Source: Halorubrum sp. GN11_10-6_MGM (GTDB taxonomy: Archaea; Halobacteriota; Halobacteria; Halobacteriales; Haloferacaceae). From it: a stretch of 40,364 bases of DNA. The translations under genes and the position numbers were made by a program. Below the pieces are notes generated by a model. That model saw only the letters and a list, made by a program, of their open reading frames with translations, ran no database searches and had not been told where the DNA came from. Below are positions 1 through 7,939 of this stretch, in pieces (position 1 is the stretch's first letter; every line of letters starts with the position of its first letter). The stretch covers positions 1-40,364 of the forward strand of contig NZ_SGUC01000027.1 of the NCBI RefSeq assembly GCF_005435165.1. The letters run 5' to 3'.

Positions 1-117
1 CTGGCGACGTGGCGCCAGCAGGGACGCAATCCTTACGACGAACTCAGGCGAGTTGTCCGCGACAACGAGATGATCTCACGGGATCAAGCTGCTCCGATTG
101 TTGAGTCTTCAGGGTAA
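1..117 (+). CDS. C-terminal end of a transposase, probably IS66 family (partial)
   Basis: An open frame enters from the left edge and gives 38 residues (L-A-T-W-R-Q-Q-G-R-N-P-Y-D-E-L ...) before a TAA stop. The R-N-P-Y-D-E-L segment followed by a short basic/acidic tail resembles the C-terminus of IS66-type transposases, where an N-P-Y motif sits close to the end. The codon usage is much less GC-biased than in every other gene here, as expected for mobile DNA. The assignment rests on a short fragment and on remembered family features, so the family name is tentative. The rest of the gene lies outside the window. Confidence 0.5.
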   Translation: MATWRQQGRNPYDELRRVVRDNEMISRDQAAPIVESSG

Positions 118-191
118 ACACGTACCTCTCGGCGACAGGTAAATGACGGTGGTGTCGATACCACTCTGGCAAAAACTGCCGCAATGTTTAC
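1..191 (+). mobile_element. Right end of an insertion sequence (IS66-like, partial)
   Basis: The transposase tail stops at 117 and is followed by about 70 bp of lower-GC DNA ending in ...GCAATGTTTAC at 191. Read inward from that point on the minus strand the end is GTAAACATTGCGGCAG. IS66-family terminal repeats typically begin GTAA, so 191 is a reasonable guess for the element boundary. The left end is outside the window, so neither the matching inverted repeat nor the expected 8-bp target duplication (here it would be 192-199) can be checked. The element lies just beyond the 3' end of the mutase gene and does not interrupt it. Confidence 0.4.
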
Positions 192-259
192 CACCGAGAC
201 GGCTGAAGTTCGCGGTTCGTTTTACGCGTACACTCGCGAAGCGGATGTCGACGGGGCCG

Positions 260-1597
260 TCATATCTCGTCGTCCGCGCGCTCGACGAGGTCCCGCGCCG
301 TCTCGAACAACGCGTCGGCGTCGTCCTCGTCGCGCGCCTCGGCCGTGATCCGCACCAGCGGCTCCGTGCCGCTCGCGCGCACGAGGAACCAGCCCGCGTC
401 CGTCTCGACGCGGACGCCGTCGAGCGTCGACACGTCGTCGTACTCGTCGGCCGCGATCGCGCCGACGCGGTCCGCGACCGCCGACTTGGCGTCGGTGCGG
501 ACGGAGTCCCGGCGGATCGGGTAGTCGGGGAGGTCGTCGACGAGCGCCGCGAGCGACCCCTCCGCGCCGACGAGCGCGGTCAGGACGCAGGCCGCCAGCG
601 GCCCGTCGGGGCAGGGCGTCCGCTCCGGCCAGATCCACGCGCCGCTGGGCTCGCCGCCGAAGGCGACGCCCGGCTTCGCCGCCTCCGCGGCGACGTATGC
701 GTCGCCGACCGGCGTGTACGTCACCTCGGCGCCGATCTCGGCCAGCGCGTCTGCGACGAGCAGACTCGTGTCGACCGGCACCGCAACGCTGTCGCCCGGC
801 TCCGCCTCCCGGCGGGCGAACAGCGCGAGCAGCGCGTCGCCGGAGAGGAACCGGCCCCGCTCGTCGATCGCCATCATGCGGTCGGCGTCGCCGTCGTGGA
901 CGACTCCGAGGTCGGCGTCGGTCGCCTCGACGACCGCGCACGCGGTCTCGCAGTTCCCCGCGGTCGGCTCGCTCGGTCGCCCGGGGAACCGCCCGTCGCG
1001 CTGCGCGTTGAGCGTCTCCACGTCGCAGCCGGTCGCGTGGAGCGCATCGGCCGTGACGCGCCCGACGCCGTTCCCGAGGTCGACGACGACCGACAGGTCG
1101 TCGGGCAGCGGGACCGTCTCGCGGAGCGCGCGCTCGTGGGCCCGGCGGGCGTCGCCGCCCGCGACCGCGTCGCGCGTCTCGACCGTACCGATCCCGTCGT
1201 GACCGGCGAACTCGAACGCCGCCGTCTTGACGATCTCGGCGATCCGGTCGTTGCGCTCCTCGCCGAACGCGCGTCCGGACGCCGTCCAGAGCTTGATCCC
1301 GTTGTCGGGCGCGGGGTTGTGCGAGGCCGTGACGACGACGCCCGCGTCCGCGCCCTCGCGGGCGACGGCGCGGGCCACCGTCGGCGTCGCCTCCACCCCG
1401 ACGTCGATCGCGTCGGCCCCGCACTCGGTGAGCCCGGCGAGGAGGGCGCGCACGAGCATCCGTCCGCTGTCGCGGGCGTCGCGACCGACCACGACCGTCT
1501 CGGCGCCGTCCGTCGCGAGCGCGCGTCCCACGTCGAGCGCGAGGTCGGCCGTCACGTCCTCGCCGACCGGGCCGCGAACGCCGCTTGTCCCGAACAT
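260..1597 (-). CDS. glmM: Phosphoglucosamine mutase / phosphomannomutase family enzyme
   Basis: 445 residues, the usual length for archaeal alpha-D-phosphohexomutases. The four family signatures are all present: N-terminal GTSGVRG (3-9), the phosphoserine loop TASHNP (90-95, Ser92), the metal-binding DGDADR (235-240), the sugar loop GGEPSG (314-319), and the phosphate loop RASGTEP near residue 410. These enzymes interconvert hexose 1- and 6-phosphates in the cytoplasm; the archaeal GlmM type feeds UDP-N-acetylglucosamine synthesis. Substrate (glucosamine, glucose or mannose phosphate) cannot be settled from sequence. The ATG at 1597 begins directly before the conserved MFGTSG. The gene is divergent from a sugar-nucleotide epimerase, separated by 123 bp, which suits a role in surface polysaccharide or glycoprotein precursors. 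Confidence 0.88.
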   Translation of the reverse strand: MFGTSGVRGPVGEDVTADLALDVGRALATDGAETVVVGRDARDSGRMLVRALLAGLTECGADAIDVGVEATPTVARAVAREGADAGVVVTASHNPAPDNGIKLWTASGRAFGEERNDRIAEIVKTAAFEFAGHDGIGTVETRDAVAGGDARRAHERALRETVPLPDDLSVVVDLGNGVGRVTADALHATGCDVETLNAQRDGRFPGRPSEPTAGNCETACAVVEATDADLGVVHDGDADRMMAIDERGRFLSGDALLALFARREAEPGDSVAVPVDTSLLVADALAEIGAEVTYTPVGDAYVAAEAAKPGVAFGGEPSGAWIWPERTPCPDGPLAACVLTALVGAEGSLAALVDDLPDYPIRRDSVRTDAKSAVADRVGAIAADEYDDVSTLDGVRVETDAGWFLVRASGTEPLVRITAEARDEDDADALFETARDLVERADDEI

Positions 1598-1720
1598 ACC
1601 GCGATCATCACCGCCCACCGCAAAGACGGTTCGGGACCCACCGACTGTCCCGGTCAACCAGTCCGGCGGCGGCTCGCAGAAACCGACACGGTAAACCCGA
1701 TGCTCGAACGAGGACGGATC

Positions 1721-2641
1721 ATGCAGGACAAACGCGTCCTCGTGACGGGCGGGGCGGGCTTCATCGGCTCGAACCTCGCGAACCGCCTCGCGGCCGACAA
1801 CGACGTGATCGCGGTCGACGACACCTACCTCGGCACGCCCGAGAACCTCGATCCCGACGTGGAGTTCGTCGAGGCCTCCGTCGTCGACGGCGATTTCCCC
1901 GCCGACGTCGACGTCGTCTTCCACCTCGCCGCGCTCTCCTCGCGGAACATGCACGAGTCGGACCCCCAGCGCGGCTGTCGCGTCAACGTCGAGGGGTTCG
2001 TCAACGTCGTCGAACGCGCCCGCAAACAGGGCTGTGACACGGTCGTTTACGCCTCCACCTCCTCGATCTACGGGAGTCGCACCGAGCCCTCGCCGGTCGA
2101 CATGGACGTGGAGGCGCACACCGCCTACGAGGCCTCTAAGCTCGCCCGCGAGCGCTACGCCGAGTACTACGCCAACCACCACGACATGGCGATGGCCGGC
2201 CTCCGCTTCTTTTCCGTCTATCAGGGCTTCGGCGGCAACGAGGAACACAAGGGCGAGTACGCGAACACGGTCGCGCAGTTCGCGGACGCCATCGCCTCCG
2301 GCGAGGCGCCCGAGCTGTTCGGCGACGGCAGCCAGACGCGCGACTTCACGCACGTCTCGGACGTGGCCCGCGCCTGCGAACTCGCCGCCGACCACGAGCT
2401 GACCGGCGTGTACAACGTCGGCACCCAAGAGGCGTACTCGTTCAACGAGATGGTCGAGATGATCAACGACGCGCTCGGCACCGACGTCGAGCCCGACTAC
2501 ATCGAGTGCCCGTTCGACGGCTACGTCCACGACACGATGGCCGACTACTCCGAATTCCACGAGGCCACCGGCTGGGAGCCCGAAGTGAGCTTCAAGCAGG
2601 GCGTCGAACTCGTCTGCGAGCCGTACCTCGGCGAGGATTAG
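1721..2641 (+). CDS. NAD-dependent epimerase/dehydratase (UDP-glucose 4-epimerase-like, extended SDR)
   Basis: 306 residues with a Rossmann NAD site TGGAGFIG (9-16), an S-S-x-Y-G stretch near 114-118 and the catalytic YEASK (Tyr136, Lys140), the pattern of extended short-chain dehydrogenases acting on nucleotide sugars. The frame is open far upstream (to 143), but that part is the antisense shadow of the mutase and of the IS end. The ATG at 1721, directly before the first beta strand, is the sensible start; the ATG at 1700 would add seven residues. Likely product: a GalE- or dTDP-glucose-dehydratase-related enzyme making UDP-sugars for the S-layer glycan or exopolysaccharide. The exact substrate is not determined. 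Confidence 0.85.
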   Translation: MQDKRVLVTGGAGFIGSNLANRLAADNDVIAVDDTYLGTPENLDPDVEFVEASVVDGDFPADVDVVFHLAALSSRNMHESDPQRGCRVNVEGFVNVVERARKQGCDTVVYASTSSIYGSRTEPSPVDMDVEAHTAYEASKLARERYAEYYANHHDMAMAGLRFFSVYQGFGGNEEHKGEYANTVAQFADAIASGEAPELFGDGSQTRDFTHVSDVARACELAADHELTGVYNVGTQEAYSFNEMVEMINDALGTDVEPDYIECPFDGYVHDTMADYSEFHEATGWEPEVSFKQGVELVCEPYLGED

Positions 2642-2723
2642 GCGTCGAGCGCGGGCGGCGGCGCCGTCGCGCTCGCGTACCGCGTCACCGATCCGCGGGA
2701 CGCCACCGCGGTTTCGGGGGGAT

Positions 2724-2933
2724 TCAGGACGCGTCGACCGCGCTGCCGGCGGCGACGAGGAAGCCGATGATCGCGGTTATCAGTCCCACCATCGCGATGG
2801 CGACGGCCCCGATGCGGAAGGCGTCGCCGGAGAGCCGGTTCGCGGTGAGGAACAGGAAAACGGTCGTGACGAAGCCGATGAGCGCGAGGATCCGCCCGAA
2901 CCGTGCGGCGTCGATCCCGGGCTCACTAGACAC
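2724..2933 (-). CDS. Small membrane protein, function unknown
   Basis: 69 residues with two predicted transmembrane helices (about residues 13-30 and 40-63), separated by a short polar turn; the N-terminus is short and acidic. I do not recognise the family. Its start overlaps the end of the next upstream small membrane protein by 8 nt (2926-2933), so the two are almost certainly translated from one mRNA and may form a complex. An overlapping +1 frame reading of the same DNA is less hydrophobic and was discarded. Confidence 0.7.
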   Translation of the reverse strand: MSSEPGIDAARFGRILALIGFVTTVFLFLTANRLSGDAFRIGAVAIAMVGLITAIIGFLVAAGSAVDAS

Positions 2934-3189
2934 GGTTTAGGATCTCCTTGAGAACGCCCTGGTACTCGTCGTCGGTCGCGGCGTTGCCCAGCGAGTGGAT
3001 CGACTGCGAGATCCACAGCCCGGCGGTGAAGTTGATGAACGCCGCCATCGAGACGGTGCCGATCTGTCCCTCGACGAACAGCCCCGTGTACACGGCTCCG
3101 ATGAATCCCAACACCATGAGGCTGTGCGTGACGAGCGAGCGGGTGCCGAAGTCGGCGAGCTGTAGTGACAATCGAGTGCCAACGGCCAT
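2926..3189 (-). CDS. Small membrane protein, function unknown
   Basis: 87 residues. The chosen ATG at 3189 lies 22-28 bp downstream of a TATA-like CTTTACA (3211-3217, minus strand), which suits a leaderless transcript; the frame is open further upstream, but that sequence is arginine/serine-rich shadow. Two hydrophobic segments (about residues 20-40 and 45-62) are followed by a polar tail that contains D-D-E-Y-Q-G-V-L-K-E. It heads a two-gene unit with the 69-residue membrane protein. No function can be assigned. Confidence 0.7.
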   Translation of the reverse strand: MAVGTRLSLQLADFGTRSLVTHSLMVLGFIGAVYTGLFVEGQIGTVSMAAFINFTAGLWISQSIHSLGNAATDDEYQGVLKEILNRV

Positions 3190-3210
3190 ACGATCGTTAG
3201 TGGTCGACGA

Positions 3211-3217
3211 TGTAAAG
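3211..3217 (-). promoter_or_regulatory. TATA box for the two small membrane protein genes
   Basis: CTTTACA on the minus strand, 22-28 bp upstream of the ATG at 3189. The spacing predicts transcription starting at or within a few nucleotides of the start codon. Confidence 0.45.
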
Positions 3218-3292
3218 AGGTACCGCGGGGGGAGGCGCCGCTTCCCAGACGGACCCCGACCGTTTACCGCCGTCGCCGCGTAGTGAGCGAGC

Positions 3293-4561
3293 ATGAGCGA
3301 CACGGACCCGACGCACGACGTCGTGGTGTGGGGAGCGACAGGCGTCGCGGGACGGTTCACCGCGGAGTACCTCACCGAGCGGTACGGCCCGGACGAGTTC
3401 GCGCTGGCGATCGGCGGGCGGGACCGGGAGAAGCTCGACGCGCTCGCCGCCGACCTCGCGGGACGCAGCGACGCGTGGAACGACGTGCCGGTCGTGGTGG
3501 GCGACGCGACCGACGCCGAGAGCCTCCGGGCGATGGCTCGGGAGACGCGCGTCGTCTGTACGACGGTCGGCCCGTACACCCGGCTCGGGACGCCGCTCGT
3601 CGAGGCCTGCGTCGAGACCGGCACGGACTACTGCGACCTCACCGGGGAGGTGAACTGGGTGCGCGAGACGGTCGACCGGTTCCACGAGGCCGCCGTCGAG
3701 CGCGACGCCCGGATCGTCCACGGCTGCGGCTTCGACTCCGTGCCCGCCGACATCGGTACCCTGCTCGTCCAGTCGTTCGCGAGGGAAACGCACGGCGCGC
3801 CCTGCGAAACGGTACGGATCTACCTCGACGGCGGGAGCGGGAGCGTCAGCGGCGGGACGCTCGCGAGCTTCGGCGAGCTGTTCGACGCGGCCGCGACCGA
3901 CCCACTCGCCCGCGAGGCGCTCCGGAACCCCTACTCGTTGGCGCCGCGGGGCGAGCGCAGCGGCGTCGACCCCGGCGAGCAGCGCTGGCCGCGGCGGGAC
4001 GCGCTGCGGGGCGGGTGGACCGCCCCCTCGCCGATGGCGCCGGTGAACGAGCGCGTGGTGCGCCGGAGCAACGCGCTCCTCGGCTACCCGTGGGGGCGAG
4101 AGTTCCGCTGTACCGAGGTCGTCCCGACCGGAGACGGCCCCGCGGGTGCGGCGACCGCGGGCCTCGTCGCGGGCGGGCTCGGCCTGTTCACGGCCGCGAT
4201 GTCCGTCGGGCCGGTCCGCTCGGCGTTCGAACGGTACGTCTTCCCCGACCCCGGCGAGGGGCCGACCCGAGAGGAGGCGGAGGCCGGGAGCTTCCGGATC
4301 GGCGTCCTCGGGCGCGGCACCGGCGCCGACGGCCCCTTCACGGTCGAGGCCGAGTTCGGCGCCGACCGCGATCCGGGCTACGGCGCGACCGCGAGAATGC
4401 TCGGCGAGTCCGCGGTCTGTCTGGCGCGTGACGACGTCGACTCCCCGTTCGACGGCGGCGTGTTGACGCCGGCGTCCGGGATCGGGCTTCCCCTGGCGGA
4501 ACGGCTCCGTGAGATCGGCTTCACGGCGTCGGTCGGGGAGCGCGCCGAGAGCGAGCGTTGA
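3293..4561 (+). CDS. Saccharopine dehydrogenase-like oxidoreductase (trans-acting enoyl reductase type)
   Basis: 422 residues. The N-terminus D-V-V-V-W-G-A-T-G-V-A-G (9-20) is a Rossmann nucleotide-binding loop of the saccharopine dehydrogenase NADP-binding family. The later C-T-T-V-G-P-Y, D-Y-C-D-L-T-G-E and H-G-C-G-F-D-S-V-P-A-D motifs are typical of the saccharopine-reductase-like group that includes mycobacterial trans-acting enoyl reductases and human SCCPDH. A hydrophobic stretch around residues 285-305 could touch a membrane. The substrate is unknown; a lipid-modifying reductase is an inference from the family. A TATA-like CGTTTACC (3261-3268) is 25-32 bp upstream of the ATG, predicting a leaderless mRNA. 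Confidence 0.82.
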   Translation: MSDTDPTHDVVVWGATGVAGRFTAEYLTERYGPDEFALAIGGRDREKLDALAADLAGRSDAWNDVPVVVGDATDAESLRAMARETRVVCTTVGPYTRLGTPLVEACVETGTDYCDLTGEVNWVRETVDRFHEAAVERDARIVHGCGFDSVPADIGTLLVQSFARETHGAPCETVRIYLDGGSGSVSGGTLASFGELFDAAATDPLAREALRNPYSLAPRGERSGVDPGEQRWPRRDALRGGWTAPSPMAPVNERVVRRSNALLGYPWGREFRCTEVVPTGDGPAGAATAGLVAGGLGLFTAAMSVGPVRSAFERYVFPDPGEGPTREEAEAGSFRIGVLGRGTGADGPFTVEAEFGADRDPGYGATARMLGESAVCLARDDVDSPFDGGVLTPASGIGLPLAERLREIGFTASVGERAESER

Positions 4562-4609
4562 GAACGAGCGCTGAGGGAACGGACGCTAGGAAGCGGGCGC
4601 TGAGAGAGG
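4549..4609 (+). repeat. Degenerate tandem repeat of about 15 bp across a stop codon
   Basis: Roughly four imperfect copies of a unit like ACGAGCGCTGAGGGA run from the last codons of the oxidoreductase gene into the following spacer. The copies differ at several positions. They look like slippage-derived sequence. No function is suggested. Confidence 0.4.
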
Positions 4610-4705
4610 TCGAGCGCGGCCGTCGAAAGAGCGATCGAAAGCGCGACCGCCGAGCGGGCGCGAGCGGCGAGGAAAATCGGTCTGCGAGTCAGTCTCCGAC
4701 GTCTA

Positions 4706-5677
4706 TCACATGTAACCGAGGTCGCGCAGGCGCTCCATCAGGTCCTCCTTGTCCTGGGCGCGGCCGGCGCGTTCGGTCGTGTCTTCGAGGTTCTGGAGCC
4801 ACGCGGGCTCCTCGGTCGTCTTCTCCGTGCTGACCTCGCTGCCGAGCGAGCGGAACCCGGCGAAGTACTTCGGCGAGATCGGGATGTCCTCCTGCGTGAC
4901 GCCCTCGGGGAGGTCGTCGTCGGCCTGCGGGATGTACCCCTCGTCGGGGAACGCCTCGACGGTGTCCGGCACCACGAAGTTCCAGAAGGCGTCCCACACG
5001 TCGGCTTCGGCGAACTGGAGGATGGGCTGAATGCGGTCGTGGGGCGGGAACAGGTCGGGGTCGTGGCGCGGCGAGAAGAACGTCTCGTCGGCGCGGGCCT
5101 CCTGTTCGTCCCAGCGCACGCCGGAGATGACGCCGTCGATGTCGTACTCTTCGAGCGCGTCGTTGAGCGCGACCGTCTTCAGCAGGTGATTCCCGACGTA
5201 GGTGTCGAGCAGGAACGGGAACGTGTCCTCCTCGAACTCCAGGATCTCCCGGATGTGGTGCTGGTTGTGCTCCGAGAGCGCGTCGACGGGGATGTCGTCG
5301 CCCGGTTCGAGGCCGTGTTCGTCGACGTACGCGCCCACGTCGTCGTTGCGGGCGTACACGAGGTCGATATCCCACTCGTCGGCCCAGTGTTCGACGAAAT
5401 CGGTGATCGAATCGAAGTGCTGGAAGTGGTCGATAAAGACGGCGGTGGGCTTCTCGTAGCCGTACTCCTCGGCCACCTGATTGATGAAGTACAGCGTGAG
5501 CGTGGAGTCTTTCCCGCCCGTCCACATCACGGCGGGGTTGTCGTACTGTTCGAGGCCGCGGCGCGTGACCTCGACCGCCTTCTCGATTTTGTGCTGGATC
5601 GACGGGTAGTCGTCCGGAGTTTCCCCCTCGCCGTCGGTGTAATCGACGTCGACGCTCGCCGGGAAGTCGTCGCTCAT
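4706..5677 (-). CDS. PP-loop ATP pyrophosphatase, PAPS reductase/CysD-like family
   Basis: 323 residues. W-T-G-G-K-D-S-T (52-59) is the ATP-pyrophosphatase PP-loop of the adenine-nucleotide alpha-hydrolase fold shared by PAPS reductase (CysH), ATP sulfurylase subunit CysD and several tRNA-thiolating enzymes. The F-R-S-L-G-S-E segment near residue 275 and the C-terminal E-R-A-G-R-A-Q-D stretch recall the CysD C-terminus. No CysN GTPase, APS kinase or sulfite reductase gene lies nearby, so a role in sulfate assimilation is not supported by context. The true substrate to be activated (sulfate, a tRNA base or a sugar) is open. The ATG at 5677 begins the first conserved segment; 107 bp separate it from a divergent phosphatase-superfamily gene. 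Confidence 0.8.
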   Translation of the reverse strand: MSDDFPASVDVDYTDGEGETPDDYPSIQHKIEKAVEVTRRGLEQYDNPAVMWTGGKDSTLTLYFINQVAEEYGYEKPTAVFIDHFQHFDSITDFVEHWADEWDIDLVYARNDDVGAYVDEHGLEPGDDIPVDALSEHNQHHIREILEFEEDTFPFLLDTYVGNHLLKTVALNDALEEYDIDGVISGVRWDEQEARADETFFSPRHDPDLFPPHDRIQPILQFAEADVWDAFWNFVVPDTVEAFPDEGYIPQADDDLPEGVTQEDIPISPKYFAGFRSLGSEVSTEKTTEEPAWLQNLEDTTERAGRAQDKEDLMERLRDLGYM

Positions 5678-5784
5678 ACGCCGGAGATGTCGACGCGGAG
5701 GGAAATATGCCTTCTGAATCGTTCCCGCCGGTGGAAATCCGCCGGAACACAAGGGATATGTCGGCGCGAACGCACGCTGCGAGC

Positions 5785-7128
5785 ATGGGTCTGTTCGACC
5801 GGCTCCGTGGCGACGACGACGGACGCGTCGTCTTCCTTGGGATCGACGGCGTACCGCTCGACCTCGTCGAGGACCACCCCGACGTCTTCGAGAACCTCAC
5901 CGACATCGCCGAGACCGGCTCCGGCGGACGGTTAGAGAGCATCGTCCCGCCGGAGTCGAGCGCCTGCTGGCCGAGCCTCACGACCGGCGTGAACCCGGGA
6001 GCGACCGGCGTGTACGGCTTTCAGGACCGCGAGGTCGACTCCTACGAGACGTACGTCCCGCTCGGGCGCCACGTGAAGGCGACGCGCCTGTGGGACCGCG
6101 TCACCGACGCCGGCCGCGACGCGACCGTGCTCAACGTCCCGGTCACGTTCCCGCCGTCGACGCGGATTCAGCGGATGGCCTCCGGTTTCCTCTCGCCCGA
6201 CCTCGACGCCGCCACGAGCGACGAGTCGCTCCGCGAGACGCTCAGCGGCTTCGACTACAAGATCGACGTCAACGCCAAGCTCGGCCACGACGACGACAAA
6301 AGCGAGTTCATCGAGGACGCCCACGCGACCCTCGACGCCCGGTACGAGGCGTTCGCTCACTACCTCGCCGAAGACGACTGGGACCTCTTTTTCGGCGTGT
6401 TCATGAGCACCGACCGGGTGAACCACTTCCTATTCGGCGACTACGCGAACGACGGCGAGTACGCCGACGAGTTCCTGGAGTTCTACCGCACGCTCGACGG
6501 GTACATCGGCGAGATCCGGGACTCGCTCGACGACGACACCACACTCGTCGTCGCCTCCGACCACGGTTTCACCGAGCTCCAGTGGGAGGTGAACTGTAAC
6601 CAGTTCCTCGCCGACGAGGGGTGGCTCTCCTACGAGGGCGACGACCACGACGCGCTCAGCGACATCGACGACGAGACGCGGGCGTACTCGCTCATCCCCG
6701 GCCGCTTCTACCTCAACCTTGAGGGGCGCGAGCCTGAGGGCGTCGTCCCCGAGGCCGAGTACGAGGAGACGCGCGAGGCGCTCATCGAGGACCTCGAATC
6801 GCTCACCGGTCCCGACGGGCGGCAGGTGTGCAAGCGGATCGTGAAAGGCGAGACCGTCTTCGACGGCGCCCACGACGACATCGCGCCGGACCTCGTCGTC
6901 ATCCCCGCCGACGGCTTCGACCTCAAATCCGGGTTCGGCGGGAAGAAGGCGGTGTTCACCGAGGGCCCCCGCAACGGGATGCACAAGTTCGAGAACTCGC
7001 TGCTGTACGCGACCGACCCCGGCCTCGACCTGACGGACGCGAACCTCTTCGACGTGACGCCGACGCTCCTCGACCTGCTGGACGTCGACGCCGACGCCGA
7101 GTTCGACGGCGAGAGCCTGCTGAGCTGA
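5785..7128 (+). CDS. Alkaline phosphatase superfamily hydrolase (type I phosphodiesterase/nucleotide pyrophosphatase-like)
   Basis: 447 residues. An N-terminal L-G-I-D-G metal-binding strand (18-22) is followed by the nucleophile region P-E-S-S-A-C-W-P-S-L-T-T-G (56-68), a central H-D-D-D-K-S segment, and the histidine ligand motif A-S-D-H-G-F. A late G-M-H-K-F motif supplies a further conserved histidine. This order matches the phosphodiesterase/nucleotide pyrophosphatase branch of the superfamily, which also contains sulfatases and phosphoglycerate mutases. There is no signal peptide, so it should be cytoplasmic. The ATG at 5785 precedes the conserved part; an in-frame ATG at 5758 would add nine residues. 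Substrate unknown. Confidence 0.82.
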   Translation: MGLFDRLRGDDDGRVVFLGIDGVPLDLVEDHPDVFENLTDIAETGSGGRLESIVPPESSACWPSLTTGVNPGATGVYGFQDREVDSYETYVPLGRHVKATRLWDRVTDAGRDATVLNVPVTFPPSTRIQRMASGFLSPDLDAATSDESLRETLSGFDYKIDVNAKLGHDDDKSEFIEDAHATLDARYEAFAHYLAEDDWDLFFGVFMSTDRVNHFLFGDYANDGEYADEFLEFYRTLDGYIGEIRDSLDDDTTLVVASDHGFTELQWEVNCNQFLADEGWLSYEGDDHDALSDIDDETRAYSLIPGRFYLNLEGREPEGVVPEAEYEETREALIEDLESLTGPDGRQVCKRIVKGETVFDGAHDDIAPDLVVIPADGFDLKSGFGGKKAVFTEGPRNGMHKFENSLLYATDPGLDLTDANLFDVTPTLLDLLDVDADAEFDGESLLS

Positions 7129-7161
7129 CGCAGCCGCTTCGTTGTCGGCGTTATCGAGGCG

Positions 7162-7869
7162 TCAGCCGCCACAGAGCGGGAGGCTGACGACGAACACGGC
7201 CCCCTTCGGCTCGTTGTCTTCGATCCGAACGTCACCGCCGTAGATCTCGACGAGCGACCGGACCAGATACAGGCCGATCCCGGCGCCCGGGCTGTCGAGC
7301 CCCTTCTCGCCTTTCCCGAACACCTCGTCGCGCTGGTCTTCGGAGATTCCGGGCCCGTTGTCGGCGATCCGAACCTCGGCGACATCCGCGGGCTCGTCGA
7401 CGCTCGCCGCCACCGTCACCTTCGGTGGGGCCTCGTCGTTGTGCTGGACCGCGTTCCGCAGGAGGTTCCGGAAGACGGAACTCAACATCTCGTCGCCGAC
7501 GACCTCGACCTCGGGGAACGACCCCTCCACCGTGAACACGGCCTCGGAGTACGCCGACCGAACCTCCTCGACCTGCTGTGAGAGGACTCGGTCCAGTGAG
7601 ACGCGGCTGGGCTCGGCGTCCTCGCGGAGCATCACCTCGGCGAGGTCGCGGACCGTCGTGGTGAGCGACACGGCGCTCTGCGTGTTGCGCTTGATGACGT
7701 CGAGGTACTCCGCGCCCTCCTCGTCGACGTGATCGTCGAGCAGCTCCGCGTACGCGCCGACGAGCTGGAGATCGTTTCGGATGTCGTGGCGCATCACCTG
7801 ATTCAACAGCTGTAGATCGTCTCGCTGCCGCTTGAGCCGCTCTTCGGCGTCCGCGACGCCCTCGCTCAT
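7162..7869 (-). CDS. Histidine kinase without sensor domain
   Basis: 235 residues and almost nothing but the kinase core. A short coiled N-terminus leads to the H-box R-H-D-I-R-N-D-L (His28), the type common in haloarchaeal kinases. These are followed by the N-box N-L-L-R-N-A-V-Q-H-N, the D-box D-N-G-P-G-I and the G-box G-A-G-I-G-L. No PAS, GAF or membrane segment is present, so input must come from a partner protein. No response regulator is adjacent. A strong TATA box lies 24-36 bp upstream and predicts a leaderless mRNA. The gene is convergent with the phosphatase-superfamily gene, with 33 bp between the two ends. Confidence 0.88.
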   Translation of the reverse strand: MSEGVADAEERLKRQRDDLQLLNQVMRHDIRNDLQLVGAYAELLDDHVDEEGAEYLDVIKRNTQSAVSLTTTVRDLAEVMLREDAEPSRVSLDRVLSQQVEEVRSAYSEAVFTVEGSFPEVEVVGDEMLSSVFRNLLRNAVQHNDEAPPKVTVAASVDEPADVAEVRIADNGPGISEDQRDEVFGKGEKGLDSPGAGIGLYLVRSLVEIYGGDVRIEDNEPKGAVFVVSLPLCGG

Positions 7870-7892
7870 GACGGCGCGTACGCTCGCCCGAC

Positions 7893-7905
7893 GTTTTTAA
7901 ATACC
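7893..7905 (-). promoter_or_regulatory. TATA box of the sensorless histidine kinase gene
   Basis: GGTATTTAAAAAC on the minus strand, centred about 30 bp upstream of the ATG at 7869. It is one of the best matches to an archaeal TATA box in the window. Confidence 0.65.
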
Positions 7906-7939
7906 GATTGCGGTGCCCCCCGGGTCGGTCTCCACACAC

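Noticed and set aside
143..1720. Long open plus-strand reading upstream of the epimerase, antisense to the mutase
   Set aside because: It begins inside the IS end, is arginine- and alanine-rich, has no family features before residue 527, and is explained by GC-biased codons of the minus-strand mutase gene.
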